Shown: piece by piece, positions 27,773 through 37,112 of the stretch
How positions within the stretch are numbered: position 1 is the stretch's first letter
Layout of the letters: every line of letters starts with the position of its first letter
DNA from: RGIG464 sp045599585
GTDB lineage: Bacteria > Myxococcota_A > Bradymonadia > UBA4248
Length of the DNA stretch: 64,000 nt
Direction: 5' to 3'
Assembly (NCBI GenBank): GCA_045599585.1
Contig: JAZRWH010000024.1
Location: 1 to 64,000, forward strand
Notes under the pieces: model-generated
What the model was told of the DNA's origin: nothing
Database searches by the model: none
The model's input: only the letters and a program-made list of their open reading frames with translations
Program-made: the position numbers and the translations under genes

Positions 27773-30235
27773 TTATGCGATGCGAACGGCCAAAACAACA
27801 GGGGGATAACTCGATACATTGCCTGACCAAACATCACCAATAATTCTCCAAGTTCCGCTTAATGTTGATGCGGTGTGTTGATGACACGTCGTACTTCCAT
27901 TATTACCTGAAGCATATAGCGATACCTTTCTAATTTTTGAGGCTGGCACGTCTCCAAAATATGTTGGGACTGCAAGTGTACTATTCGCAAGTTGAACACC
28001 TGATGGGTTGGTCGCTGTTGTTATTTGAGCTAAAATGAGCGAACCAATCGGATAAGATGAATCCTGCGCAGTTCCAACACCATATCCTGCGATGGAATGA
28101 GCAACACCAGCACCGGAAATATAATTCACAAATAGACGATCCCATGGATAACTTGATGCACCAAGGTCATATTTATTGCCAGAAACAGGTGTTAAGTGTC
28201 CTGTAACGTCAATCCCAGAATTGTAAATATTCATTTTGACTGTTTTGTTACTGTCAAAATATAGACTACTTACAATAGTATCTGATAGCGTTGTGGTGCC
28301 AGAAACAGACAAAGTCCCGCTTGCTGATATATTTGTACTATTGATTGTATCAATATATCCGTAATTCCAATAACGATCTGAATGACCAAGTGATACGCCT
28401 TTATTCGAGGACGGGCATATTCTTTGCGTTGAATACAAACCATAAGTAGATGATTGATAATACAGATAATCAGTTGAACTACTTGCCAGTTTACTTGCTC
28501 GATCGGACGATGTTGCAGAGGTTGCACTTGTGGCGGTCGCTGCATTGCCTGAAATATTGGTAGTATGATTCACCTTACGCCAATACGACCCATCATACAC
28601 AAATTCAATGGTGTCACCGGCTTCCCAAGATGTTACATTACTTGTGGATGCAGGTGTGTTGACTCTCAAATAGATTCGCACAGCGCCTGTGCTATTTACA
28701 TTGAGTGTTGGACTGGCCGCTGTGTTAGAATTTGTGAATTTAACTAAAATTCTTGCTCCTGTTACAAGCGAAAAACCAGATAATGATACAGTTTTAGCAG
28801 CTGTACCAGCCGCTGTGTCGCATGTTCCAAAGTGTGTTATTGACGCTGAGCCGTCAAACGACATACCGTCAATATTCCTAGCCGTTGTGAGTTTTCCTGA
28901 AAGATTTCCAGAAAAGGTTGTGGCAGTGACGGTGCCATCCACGTTAAGTGAATAACTGAAGTTGCCATATCTGGCATATACATATTTCCAACGATTGTTA
29001 GATTCTCCGATATTATATCCAGTTGAACTGCTTGTCGATGCTGTGCGTGGTGTGTGATCGTATGAAGAAATCGAATCAGACGTCAGAGTGCCTGTGGACG
29101 TTGTTCCGAATGTCGATTCACCCGTTACATCGAGCGTTCCACCAACGGTTGTGTTACCTGTTAGCGTACTTGCCCCCGTTACAGCTAGCGTTCCAGCCGT
29201 TGAAATTGATCCCTTGAAATCTCCATATTGGGCATAAACGTAGCGCCAACGGGTATCGGTTGCGCCCAAGTCACTACCGCTTGACGAACCTTGGGATGGC
29301 GAAGACGGAAAATGTCCATCAGAATAAATATCACTGGCAAACAGATCATCGCAGAAATTTGTTGTACCATCCACATAAAGACTGGATATTTCTGTATAAC
29401 CAAGGGAGCTTTCGCCAGAAACATTCAAATCACCGGTAGATACGGATGATTCAAAATTTCCATGTCGTCCATAAACATTTTTCCATCTTTTGTTGGATGC
29501 ACCAAGATCGTATCCCGTTGAATCGCTGGTTGATGCGGTTCGCGGCGATTGAGAATAGGATGAAAATGTTCCGGCAGTCAGCGTCCCCGTTGTCGTTGTG
29601 CTGAGTGTCGTTGAACCGGTAACTTTCAGTGTGCTGCTTATTTGTGTGGCACTGCTAAATGTCTTTTGTCCCGATATGGTTTGGGCAGTTGCCTTTGTGA
29701 CGTAGGTATCCTTCAAATCGGCAATATCTGCTTCTACATCATCGAATTCGGCTCGCACCTCTGCTCTGTATTGTTCGTGATCTGAAATCATCCATGCCGG
29801 GCCCTCGGTGATACTCACAGTACCATTGGCTCGAACGAATGACAGGTTCATGTGAATGTCGATGTGCGTATCGCTTTGCGATGTCGTCGGAATGTAAACT
29901 GGTTCTGACGAAACAATGGCACAAATCGGTACTGCTGCTGAATCGGACTCATTCGCAAGTTTGGCCATGAGCCATACAGTATGAAAGTTTGCAGTCGTCG
30001 CAAGATTGTTGAATCTCACAGTGACACGTGTCTGATTGAGCGAATAAGTGACGCTGTTAATCGAACCTGTAACTGGATTTGTGAGCGTCGGAAGGCTCGT
30101 TGCATTTCCAATGGCGCTGGCCGTTCTCGTCGTTGTTTCAATTCGTGCATTGACGAATACAAGTTTGTTTGTCGCTGTCGCGCGAGCTAATAGCGACTGG
30201 CCACATGATGTGACACTTGCAATTTCAAAACTCAT
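27773..30235 (-). CDS. tail fibre with repeated modules
   Basis: An 820-residue receptor-binding fibre. Residues 1-170 form the conserved baseplate-binding N-terminus of P2-type fibres (ITSCGQSLLARATATNKLVF-like start, ISDHEQYRAEV). The shaft then contains at least four related modules with the consensus TASTSxSTGYxLGxSNxRWK followed by VYxRxGxF, alternating with GTLxVTGxSTL segments, and a divergent fifth copy near the C-terminus (YDLGASSYPWDRLFV). Such repeats recombine readily and could vary host range. Composition is Ser/Thr-rich and less GC-rich than the neighbours. Confidence 0.88.
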   Translation of the reverse strand: MSFEIASVTSCGQSLLARATATNKLVFVNARIETTTRTASAIGNATSLPTLTNPVTGSINSVTYSLNQTRVTVRFNNLATTANFHTVWLMAKLANESDSAAVPICAIVSSEPVYIPTTSQSDTHIDIHMNLSFVRANGTVSITEGPAWMISDHEQYRAEVRAEFDDVEADIADLKDTYVTKATAQTISGQKTFSSATQISSTLKVTGSTTLSTTTTGTLTAGTFSSYSQSPRTASTSDSTGYDLGASNKRWKNVYGRHGNFESSVSTGDLNVSGESSLGYTEISSLYVDGTTNFCDDLFASDIYSDGHFPSSPSQGSSSGSDLGATDTRWRYVYAQYGDFKGSISTAGTLAVTGASTLTGNTTVGGTLDVTGESTFGTTSTGTLTSDSISSYDHTPRTASTSSSTGYNIGESNNRWKYVYARYGNFSYSLNVDGTVTATTFSGNLSGKLTTARNIDGMSFDGSASITHFGTCDTAAGTAAKTVSLSGFSLVTGARILVKFTNSNTAASPTLNVNSTGAVRIYLRVNTPASTSNVTSWEAGDTIEFVYDGSYWRKVNHTTNISGNAATATSATSATSSDRASKLASSSTDYLYYQSSTYGLYSTQRICPSSNKGVSLGHSDRYWNYGYIDTINSTNISASGTLSVSGTTTLSDTIVSSLYFDSNKTVKMNIYNSGIDVTGHLTPVSGNKYDLGASSYPWDRLFVNYISGAGVAHSIAGYGVGTAQDSSYPIGSLILAQITTATNPSGVQLANSTLAVPTYFGDVPASKIRKVSLYASGNNGSTTCHQHTASTLSGTWRIIGDVWSGNVSSYPPVVLAVRIA

Positions 30236-30795
30236 AAATAAGCCTCCATCTCATAGATAATTGGCGATGAACTGATATGAACATTCTCGGTAATCGTGAC
30301 GTTGTAGTTTACCTGAATGACTGGCAATGTCGTAGCGTGCCCCACCGTACGAAGGCAGTAATGAAGCCGTGTATGCGTTGTTTCATTCGATACGATGTCC
30401 TCATCAACCATGATGGTGTAGCGGAAACTAGATGGATCATCTGACTCAAACATGGTCGTCGAATCCGTTGAAAACACCGTATTGACCATGGTGGTGACAC
30501 TCTTTTGTGTTCCTGCACGTCGTGTCCAAAGTCCCGCATTCAAAATGAGTTTTTCGCGCAAGTCACGTTCGAGATCGGGATAGTACGGCAGAACGCCCAA
30601 ATCTTTGGCCAGCTGAGCCAATTCGTCATCTCGGCATAACGATATGGCTTTTGCAGACGCTTCCAGTGGCAACGCATCCATTCTCTCAGACAATGTCCTG
30701 AAAACCTCATCAAGCGCATGACAGGCCGCTTTGGTGAAATCATTTCGAGCAAAACGTGGCAAAAGGCTGGCTGTATCAATCTGCGATAATCTCAT
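30232..30795 (-). CDS. phage tail protein I (baseplate wedge)
   Basis: A 187-residue homologue of P2 gpI / Mu gp48. The N-terminal stretch (ALDEVFRTLSERMDALPLE) and LGVLPYYPDLERDLREKLI fit the family. It lies between baseplate J and the fibre, in the standard order, and overlaps both. Confidence 0.8.
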   Translation of the reverse strand: MRLSQIDTASLLPRFARNDFTKAACHALDEVFRTLSERMDALPLEASAKAISLCRDDELAQLAKDLGVLPYYPDLERDLREKLILNAGLWTRRAGTQKSVTTMVNTVFSTDSTTMFESDDPSSFRYTIMVDEDIVSNETTHTRLHYCLRTVGHATTLPVIQVNYNVTITENVHISSSPIIYEMEAYL

Positions 30796-31936
30796 ATCCC
30801 AGCACCTCCACGGTAAAATTGCCGTGCTGCCATTTTTCTACATGGACATAGTTGTCAGCCGAATCATCACAGCGAATATATTCGGAACACACGCCGTTTG
30901 CATCTGCCGTTTGGCACAATCTAGCGAGTTCCGACACGCTAAAACATTGTCCCAATTTGGTGTTCAACTGTTCCACGTATGCGTCGATGTCTTGTTGAAC
31001 TTTAACCTTGCCGGAAATTGCATACTTCGAACGAAGTCCAACAAAAACGCCGATTTCATAACCAACTTTAGGCGGATCTATTATGGACACAGTGTCGCAA
31101 ACAGGCTTCCAGTCAGGCTCATTCAGATGGGCAACAATGGCATTTTTAATAGCCGTTTTGGACGTCGTGGGCAGTTCTGGATTCAAAAGCACATAAATCT
31201 TTGCAACACCTTCTGCGAAGACAGAATCATCATGCCGTGTGCAGTAGGCATCCAACACTTCGGCATTCGTTTCTTTGGCTCGCATTTCATAAGCAGGTGC
31301 AGGCCCGCCCGTCGACACGCCAGACCGCTTTTGGATGATGTAGTGTCGATAAGCATCATCGCCTTCGTCGGTATCGGGAAACGTATCAACGGCGCCCACA
31401 GGCACCGTGGTATTGCTCACAGATTTGATCCCAATAACTGGCGTCAATATCGTCGTAATCGTGCCGAGATCGATATTGTTTTCGGCCAAAACATTGGCCT
31501 TGTCTTCGACGCCGATAAACGTCACCGTCTGCGAAGTGCTTGCCCTGGCAAGCGAAATTTCGGCGAGATTTGTGAACTTGACGCCGTTATTGTCCGAAAT
31601 AAAGAAGGTTCCTGCAGGAACTGAAATGTCGTAGCTTCGACCGCTTAAAGCCGTCACATTCACCTGGCACACGGCATGTGTTGGTTTGGGACGTTCGATG
31701 TCGAATGTTTCGCCGAGCGCGTTCAAATATTCGCCTGTGGCGGTCGCCAAATAACGCTGCTTCGCTTGCGTATTGAATTTCTGAACCAATACGCCGCAGA
31801 CATAAGCCAGCATGGCTGCCATCGAAAATTCATCCGAACCGATCTGAATCTCTTTGCCCCGTTCACTGCGGTAATACTGTTTGATCAACTCAAACACGCT
31901 GTCTGTCGATAGATCATTGATAAATTCCATCATCAC
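30776..31936 (-). CDS. baseplate J-like protein
   Basis: A 386-residue baseplate wedge protein of the P2 gpJ / Mu gp47 family. The N-terminal helical part (GDEFSMAAMLAYVCGVL) and core SYDISVPAGTFFISDNNGVK, later PDTDEGDDAYRHYIIQKRSG, are characteristic. It connects the wedge to the fibre-bearing gpI. It overlaps gpI by 20 bases and the gp25-like gene by four. Confidence 0.88.
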   Translation of the reverse strand: MMMEFINDLSTDSVFELIKQYYRSERGKEIQIGSDEFSMAAMLAYVCGVLVQKFNTQAKQRYLATATGEYLNALGETFDIERPKPTHAVCQVNVTALSGRSYDISVPAGTFFISDNNGVKFTNLAEISLARASTSQTVTFIGVEDKANVLAENNIDLGTITTILTPVIGIKSVSNTTVPVGAVDTFPDTDEGDDAYRHYIIQKRSGVSTGGPAPAYEMRAKETNAEVLDAYCTRHDDSVFAEGVAKIYVLLNPELPTTSKTAIKNAIVAHLNEPDWKPVCDTVSIIDPPKVGYEIGVFVGLRSKYAISGKVKVQQDIDAYVEQLNTKLGQCFSVSELARLCQTADANGVCSEYIRCDDSADNYVHVEKWQHGNFTVEVLGYEIIAD

Positions 31937-32148
31937 ACTCCAACGATTTTGACGTCGTACGAATCGCCACTCTGTTTGATTTCAACGGATTTGACGTTCG
32001 GATACCATTTGGCAATTTCTTGTGTGACCTGCGCTTTTCGCAGTTTCCCAACTTGATCTGTTACATGTCCCAATCCAAACGACCGAAACAATACATGCTC
32101 GCCTTGTCGGCAATTCAGCATGTTCACGATGTCTTGACCTGTGTTCAT
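31933..32148 (-). CDS. gpW/gp25-like baseplate protein (short)
   Basis: A 71-residue protein starting MNTGQDIVNMLNC at ATG 32148 behind GAGGTG. Position between the hub and gpJ, and the ending in EIAKWYPNVKSVEI, fit the gp25/gpW lysozyme-fold wedge proteins, although it is shorter than the usual ~100-115 residues. Confidence 0.65.
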   Translation of the reverse strand: MNTGQDIVNMLNCRQGEHVLFRSFGLGHVTDQVGKLRKAQVTQEIAKWYPNVKSVEIKQSGDSYDVKIVGV

Positions 32149-32165
32149 ATCCACCTCGCTTTGCA

Positions 32166-32206
32166 TAAAAAACAAACGCCACCCAATTCATAACTGGATG
32201 GCGCTT
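32166..32206 (-). terminator. hairpin with T-run between tail genes
   Basis: On the minus strand GCGCCATCCAG...TTGGGTGGCG is followed by TTTGTTTTTT. It lies between the GpU-like and gp25-like genes, so it may attenuate expression of the distal baseplate and lysis genes. Confidence 0.55.
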
Positions 32207-32236
32207 AAACGTGGTGAATTGTGCCCGATAATCAGC

Positions 32237-32662
32237 TTAAAACAATTCGACTTTGACGCTTTGTTTCGATGACTTTTCTTGTTTCTGGTATGCCTCGACG
32301 ACCTCAATACCAACCTGCGCCGCAGAAACGATGTCGATACCGTCCAAAGCCAACGAAATCTGCACCGAACGAATCAGGAATTTGCCCAAAATTTGGCTAT
32401 TCCAATACAAATCACCGGCCTGTCCCGCGATTTCCTCATATTTCGCGATCTCATTGAATATGTTTTCGACCTGAGAATGATTAAACGCAATGGTAATTGA
32501 GCCCGTGCGTGCCGTCGATGTCTTGCGCCAGGCGATAGACTGCGCAGTTTTCGAGTAATCGTGCGCAAACCGCGTTGACGTTTCAATGCCGCTTCCCATC
32601 GACAGTTGACCGGCCCCCGTAAATGCAAATTCATCTTCCGAAAAGACAAAACCATTTTTCAT
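32237..32662 (-). CDS. putative tail protein (P2 GpU-like)
   Basis: A 141-residue protein with a beta-rich body (WRKTSTARTGSITIAFNHSQ, GKFLIRSVQISLALDGIDIV). The pattern resembles P2 GpU tail-terminator proteins, which carry a 'G-x-W-x-I-x-S-L...F-x-G-x-P-R-x-I-E-F' block; the match is weak. It lies between gpV-like and gp25-like genes. Confidence 0.5.
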   Translation of the reverse strand: MKNGFVFSEDEFAFTGAGQLSMGSGIETSTRFAHDYSKTAQSIAWRKTSTARTGSITIAFNHSQVENIFNEIAKYEEIAGQAGDLYWNSQILGKFLIRSVQISLALDGIDIVSAAQVGIEVVEAYQKQEKSSKQSVKVELF

Positions 32663-32681
32663 AATTTGACTATCCTTTTGT

Positions 32682-32746
32682 GGCGCGTGCTATCTCGCGT
32701 TGCTCAATACGCCCGCGCGCTCGGCTATGCGCATTGCGCATACGCC
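32682..32746. repeat. nested palindromes inside the tail operon
   Basis: GGC-TATGCGC-att-GCGCATAC-GCC and a neighbour at 32682-32713 in the gap between two tail genes. It shows that the family tolerates insertion within a long late operon. Confidence 0.65.
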
Positions 32747-32755
32747 TCGCAATCA

Positions 32756-33241
32756 TTAAGACGGAGGAATCATCCCGTCCGCACTTGATGTTTTCGTCCC
32801 TGTTTGCGGTATGATCGTGTGACAATGTTTGAGTAATGACACTGTCCCTGCTTTCACGTCGCCGCTTGAACTGGAAATATCTTTCGACGCCTCGATTGCA
32901 TCGCTTCCCGTGATTTTTTTCGCCACATCCAGCTTGTCATTGAGTGCCGTTTCGCCATCGACCGTCAGCTTCTTTTTGACCTGAATGTCGGCGTCGTAGA
33001 AATACCCGAAGTCGGCATCGCCGACGCCCATCATGGCGCAACCAACGCCTGAAACTTCGTCCAATATCCCCCAAACGGTTGAATCTGCATCAATATTGGA
33101 CTGTCCCTGCCGAATGTGAGGTGGCAGCCACATCACACCGATGATGTTCTCATTCATCTGCGATTTGACTTTTGCCTGAACTTTGAAGCCCGCCACGTCA
33201 TCATCGCCAATCAGCTCAACTACCGTAAAATAACCGATCAT
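32756..33241 (-). CDS. baseplate spike protein (gpV-like)
   Basis: A 161-residue puncturing spike of the P2 gpV / Mu gp45 type. An N-terminal OB-like domain is followed by a repetitive beta-helix (LTVDGETALNDKLDVAKKI) and a tip with HCHTIIPQTG, whose His-x-His motif coordinates the metal at the spike apex in this family. GGGAG precedes ATG 33241, which overlaps the gpD-like stop (ATGA). Confidence 0.82.
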   Translation of the reverse strand: MIGYFTVVELIGDDDVAGFKVQAKVKSQMNENIIGVMWLPPHIRQGQSNIDADSTVWGILDEVSGVGCAMMGVGDADFGYFYDADIQVKKKLTVDGETALNDKLDVAKKITGSDAIEASKDISSSSGDVKAGTVSLLKHCHTIIPQTGTKTSSADGMIPPS

Positions 33242-34557
33242 CGTATCTCCCTGCATTCGAGCGACATTTGGCCAGCCAACCAGTCAAACGTCGGGTAATC
33301 CACCAATAAGGCCAATGTGACATCATCTTTTGGCACTGCAATCTGTGAATGCGTTCCGATCGAGTCGACGATCGACCCAGTCACAGCCACTCGCGCCGCT
33401 TGATACCGCAAATACGCCAAAACATGCGAGGCGAAGCCATCCCCCGCGTCTGTCTTGAACACCGAATCGACTTTTGGCACTTCGCCTGAAACCTCACCGG
33501 CCATGATTTCATGAATTCCGTCACGCCAAACGAGCCCGTTCACATCCTCGCTGCGCGTGTCGTCTTCGACACTCAATTCATCGAGTGTGATTTGTGGATC
33601 GATGCTGTCAGGCACCCAAACAAACGTCAGCTTATTGCCCTGAATCGACACCAAAAATCCGGCAGACCGTTGCAGGTCTTCGATCGCTTGAATCGGCGAG
33701 CACTGCATGAGGTAGTAATCGACATGGCCACCGACTTTGATGTCGGCATCTACGCCGATGCTGTTGCAAATGTCGCCCAGGATGTCAGACAAATCGCAGT
33801 CCATATAAGTCTTTGTGATCATCTGTGAGGCGGCTTCGGGCAAGATCGAACCAGTCAGGTAGAGCACCGAATCCATGGCCATAGCCTGAATCACGTTGTA
33901 AACCACTGTTCCCTGCGGAAGCTCACACGTCACCGTGGCATATTCCGAAATGAGATCGTTCAAAAAGCTATCTCGTTCAGGCGTGCGGTTATCCTGGCCA
34001 ATCATCACTTCAAGCTGAAGCTCTTTTGGCGTTGTCACGAACGCAGATACTGCCGCCGAATCCTGAATCACGAAGTCTTTGCCTTTGCATGAGATCGTCG
34101 TTTTGGGCAACTGAATGATGGTGTCTTCGTACCCAATCACCAACGCGCGTTCGCGCGAAACTTCTTTGACGCAACTCACGCCCGACAACGTGATGTCGGC
34201 TTCCATAACCGTGATTTCGTCCGTCGCAAGGTCTGTTTGATACGTGCGATTGATGTTTGTCAGTGCAAAATTGAGTTCTGGATAAATGGGGTATCCGCCG
34301 AGCGTGACTGTGCCCTGCGCATTCTCTTTGGAAGCATCGAACGATTCGATCAATTCCACATAACGGCCAAATTCGAGCCCGTAGGCCATCGCCACGCCAC
34401 GATTCAGCGTAACCCTTACAGATATTTCACTTGCCTCAAAACCGCGCGCAGACGCAAAATTTCGCGCATGATTGACGGTTCTGGCGCGTTTGGCATACGA
34501 AAAGCCCGTAACCAGGCACAAAGGAATCTCGACATCTGCCCAAGCTAAATACTGCAT
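33238..34557 (-). CDS. tail hub / late control D-like protein
   Basis: A 439-residue homologue of P2 gpD / Mu gp44 (T4 gp27-like hub). Position between gpX-like and gpV-like genes is diagnostic, and the body contains PIQAIEDLQRSAGFLVSIQG followed by LTFVWVPDS, as in late control D proteins. It forms the hub linking tube and spike. Confidence 0.8.
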   Translation of the reverse strand: MQYLAWADVEIPLCLVTGFSYAKRARTVNHARNFASARGFEASEISVRVTLNRGVAMAYGLEFGRYVELIESFDASKENAQGTVTLGGYPIYPELNFALTNINRTYQTDLATDEITVMEADITLSGVSCVKEVSRERALVIGYEDTIIQLPKTTISCKGKDFVIQDSAAVSAFVTTPKELQLEVMIGQDNRTPERDSFLNDLISEYATVTCELPQGTVVYNVIQAMAMDSVLYLTGSILPEAASQMITKTYMDCDLSDILGDICNSIGVDADIKVGGHVDYYLMQCSPIQAIEDLQRSAGFLVSIQGNKLTFVWVPDSIDPQITLDELSVEDDTRSEDVNGLVWRDGIHEIMAGEVSGEVPKVDSVFKTDAGDGFASHVLAYLRYQAARVAVTGSIVDSIGTHSQIAVPKDDVTLALLVDYPTFDWLAGQMSLECREIR

Positions 34558-34559
34558 GA

Positions 34560-34766
34560 CTATTTACTCCACGGGGCTTTGATAATCGTCGATTGTGTGG
34601 CAACAATGTCGGGAATGACGACCTTTTCGCCGCCCTCAAACATGACCACACCTTCATGTTCGCGGCTGTTCGCCGCACAAATCTTGTCACACAGGAATTC
34701 GTCGCCCACGGTCTTGTAGGCGATGCTGTCCCATGTGTCGCCATGAACTGCTATGTAGGTTTTCAT
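34560..34766 (-). CDS. tail protein X (LysM-like)
   Basis: A 68-residue protein starting MKTYIAVHGDTWDSIAYKTV, with the GDTWDSIA LysM-type motif and a VVIPDI end, typical of P2 gpX. AGGA lies before ATG 34766. An upstream in-frame ATG at 34799 lacks a ribosome site. Confidence 0.82.
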   Translation of the reverse strand: MKTYIAVHGDTWDSIAYKTVGDEFLCDKICAANSREHEGVVMFEGGEKVVIPDIVATQSTIIKAPWSK

Positions 34767-34785
34767 GTGTTCGTCCTTATGAAAG

Positions 34786-34812
34786 TCCCCTTGCCCCATT
34801 TGGGAAAGGGGA
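34786..34812 (-). promoter_or_regulatory. hairpin between tape measure and gpX genes
   Basis: TCCCCTT (34786-34792) pairs with AAGGGGA (34806-34812), with an inner CCC/GGG pair. There is no good T-run, so it is more likely an RNA processing or stability element than a terminator. Confidence 0.4.
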
Positions 34813-34827
34813 TTTAGGGGTTAGGGG

Positions 34828-36942
34828 CTAAAACGCTCCGCATCGTCGTGTAAAGAACTGGTTGTCGGTCATGGCACGCGTGAAATCACGCGAACGCACA
34901 GCTTGTGCAAGGCTTAAAGCCGTCGTTTGGTTTCCGCCCATATTGAACGTCTGATTGACCGTGTTTGCGATATTCTCGGCACGTTGTGCCCTCGAATAAT
35001 CCAGCGGAATGATAGCCTCCGGCCCGCGTTCGCCGACGATCGACGGCATGAATGCAAGACCGCCAGCGGCGTTTTGGGGTGTTGCGTTACTGGTTTGATT
35101 GTCATCATCCCCAAACCAATTCGCGATGGAATGAAACACGGATAATAACCTTGGGATAACCTCATCATTTAGCCAATTCAAAACCTTTGACACGACTTTG
35201 AGTACAGGCTCAAGAATAACGAAAATAGGCTCTAGTGCTGGAATCACGGCCTTAAACAGATTCACGAAACCGTCAATAATTTGTGATGCAGTGTCACCAG
35301 TTAGCAATTCTGCAATTTTCTCGACGATGGGTTGTATAGCCGGAATGAGTTTGATCATTAGCTGATTCTTTTTCTCCTCCATCTGGCGCATTTTAATGGC
35401 CATGCTTTCAGAGTCTGACTGTTCGGGCTTTCCTTGCTCATCGAGCTTTTTCATTCTGCTTCCCATCTTGCCCCAATCGATATTAGAAAGGGTATGGGAT
35501 GCCTGAAGTCGGTTACGTTCCCCAGAAATATGTCCATTCCAGTCATATTTTTGTGCAAACTCGAACACATCTTTGCCAGAATTCTTTTGTGTGCTGACGA
35601 AGCTCTTAAAAGCCTTGTCCAACTCTTCCAGACTGTCGAACGCACCGCTGTTCTGAAGTCCAAGATAGACCGTCTGAAGCTCGGAAATTTTGGCACTGCC
35701 AAAATCGCCCGGCCTCATGTTGTTAATCTTTTCCATGGAGGACTGCACCTGTTCGTCGCTGGCACCTGTGGCATTCTGCATGGCTTTGAGGCGGTTACCA
35801 AACTTGGTGAAATTGGCTGCCGTTGCTTCTGTATTGGATGATGCGAACGCCTGCGCCGATCCTGGATATCGAATTTCTGTCGTTGCCGCCGCGATCAAAT
35901 CCTCTTTATCATTGGATTTTAGCACGTTCTGCACGCGATTGATCGCTTCGACAATGACGCTGTAATCGGCGCCGGTCTGAATATAGAGTTGTCCAAGAAT
36001 GTCTTTGGCGTCGTCCATGTTGAAGCCTTTGACGCGGTTTGCCAACCGTTCCTTTTCGACTTCTCTGTCAGCCACAGCAGAAGCGTTGCTAATGGCTTGA
36101 CCAGCCGATCCAAAGGCACGCCCAACGCCGCCAACTAATCCAGTGACGTTGTATGTGGTTTGAATCGCCTTTCCAATAGTTGAGCCGATTTTTGATAAAC
36201 GAGATTGCGCCCGTTCGCTATCTTTGATTGCACGTGTAACAGCTTTTTGTTGTTTTTCGGTTGCAGAAACAGTTTTCAGAATCTTTTCCTGACGTTTCAA
36301 CATGGCATCCACCTGGTCATTGCCAGAAACAAGCTGTTTTACCCATGCCGCCATAGTTCGAATGCGTGATTGCCCCTGTTTTTGTTCCTTATCAGCGAGC
36401 TTAGATGCCGCCTGATTATATTTCACAGCCTGAATAGTGTTTCTCAACGTGACACGTGTTTGTCGATTTTTCATGAGGGCTTTTTGAAGCTCTTCATCTG
36501 ACAAATCAATGACCTGTGCGCTCAATATCTTTATTTTTTCGAGTATTGCTTTCTCTTCCTCTTTTGTTCTAGCCATGAAACGTGCTTGTTTCAATTGAGA
36601 GAGTTCGTTTCTTTGCTGTTTTCCTTCGTCAGACATCGAGTGCTGGATACGCGTGGCATGAGCCTGAAGTGTCTTTTCGGCCTTTTCAACGCCACGCGTG
36701 TAGGCTTTGAAATAATCTTCCCCATCTCCATCGGATTGCATTACAGCATTGTGGAACTGAATGGCCACTTTTTTAGCGGCTTCGGCTGCTTGTTCTAGGT
36801 TTCCGGCAATGTCGATGCCGTTTTCAGCGTTCTTTGCGTGTTTGGTGACACCATCTAACCCTTTATTGATCTGATCAATGGCTGCTCTGGCCTCGTCACC
36901 TTTCACAACGAGGTCAATGGAATATTCAGATTGTCGGCTCAT
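34828..36942 (-). CDS. tail tape measure protein
   Basis: A 704-residue tape measure: an alpha-helical N-terminal half (coiled coil with many Lys/Glu/Gln), a TP901-like middle segment (YSVIVEAINRVQNVLK...), and a hydrophobic stretch (LIPAIQPIVEKIAELLTG, VIPALEPIFVILEPVLKVV). Near the C-terminus is GERGPEAIIPLDYS, the usual end motif of tape measures. Its ATG overlaps the TGA of the frameshifted chaperone extension. Confidence 0.88.
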   Translation of the reverse strand: MSRQSEYSIDLVVKGDEARAAIDQINKGLDGVTKHAKNAENGIDIAGNLEQAAEAAKKVAIQFHNAVMQSDGDGEDYFKAYTRGVEKAEKTLQAHATRIQHSMSDEGKQQRNELSQLKQARFMARTKEEEKAILEKIKILSAQVIDLSDEELQKALMKNRQTRVTLRNTIQAVKYNQAASKLADKEQKQGQSRIRTMAAWVKQLVSGNDQVDAMLKRQEKILKTVSATEKQQKAVTRAIKDSERAQSRLSKIGSTIGKAIQTTYNVTGLVGGVGRAFGSAGQAISNASAVADREVEKERLANRVKGFNMDDAKDILGQLYIQTGADYSVIVEAINRVQNVLKSNDKEDLIAAATTEIRYPGSAQAFASSNTEATAANFTKFGNRLKAMQNATGASDEQVQSSMEKINNMRPGDFGSAKISELQTVYLGLQNSGAFDSLEELDKAFKSFVSTQKNSGKDVFEFAQKYDWNGHISGERNRLQASHTLSNIDWGKMGSRMKKLDEQGKPEQSDSESMAIKMRQMEEKKNQLMIKLIPAIQPIVEKIAELLTGDTASQIIDGFVNLFKAVIPALEPIFVILEPVLKVVSKVLNWLNDEVIPRLLSVFHSIANWFGDDDNQTSNATPQNAAGGLAFMPSIVGERGPEAIIPLDYSRAQRAENIANTVNQTFNMGGNQTTALSLAQAVRSRDFTRAMTDNQFFTRRCGAF

Positions 36943-37112
36943 GGTTGCCTCCGCTCAGAGTTCATGTGGGTGAAATAGAAATACAAATCCAAAATAGGCG
37001 TTTCCAATAGTCGGATAATATCGGTGCGATATACGAGTGCGATTTGGCCGATGGCGTTAAACAGTTTGCGAACATCCGCTTCCTGTTTTAACCCGCATCG
37101 GCGAAGAAAAAA
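36939..37112 (-). CDS. frameshifted C-terminal extension of the tail assembly chaperone (E')
   Basis: An open frame without its own start runs from the T6 run (complement of 37107-37112) to TGA at 36939-36941, overlapping the tape measure ATG. It reads LRRCGLKQEADVRKLFNAIG and ends MNSERRQP. It is reached from the upstream gene by a +1 or -2 shift on GCTTTTTTCTTC. The arrangement equals the conserved E/E', G/GT and Mu gp41/42 frameshifts. Confidence 0.75.
   Translation of the reverse strand, partial: FFLRRCGLKQEADVRKLFNAIGQIALVYRTDIIRLLETPILDLYFYFTHMNSERRQP

Noticed and set aside
30731..31624. Plus-strand 297-residue frame opposite baseplate J
   Set aside because: Antisense to a recognisable baseplate gene in a uniform minus-strand operon; no start signals.
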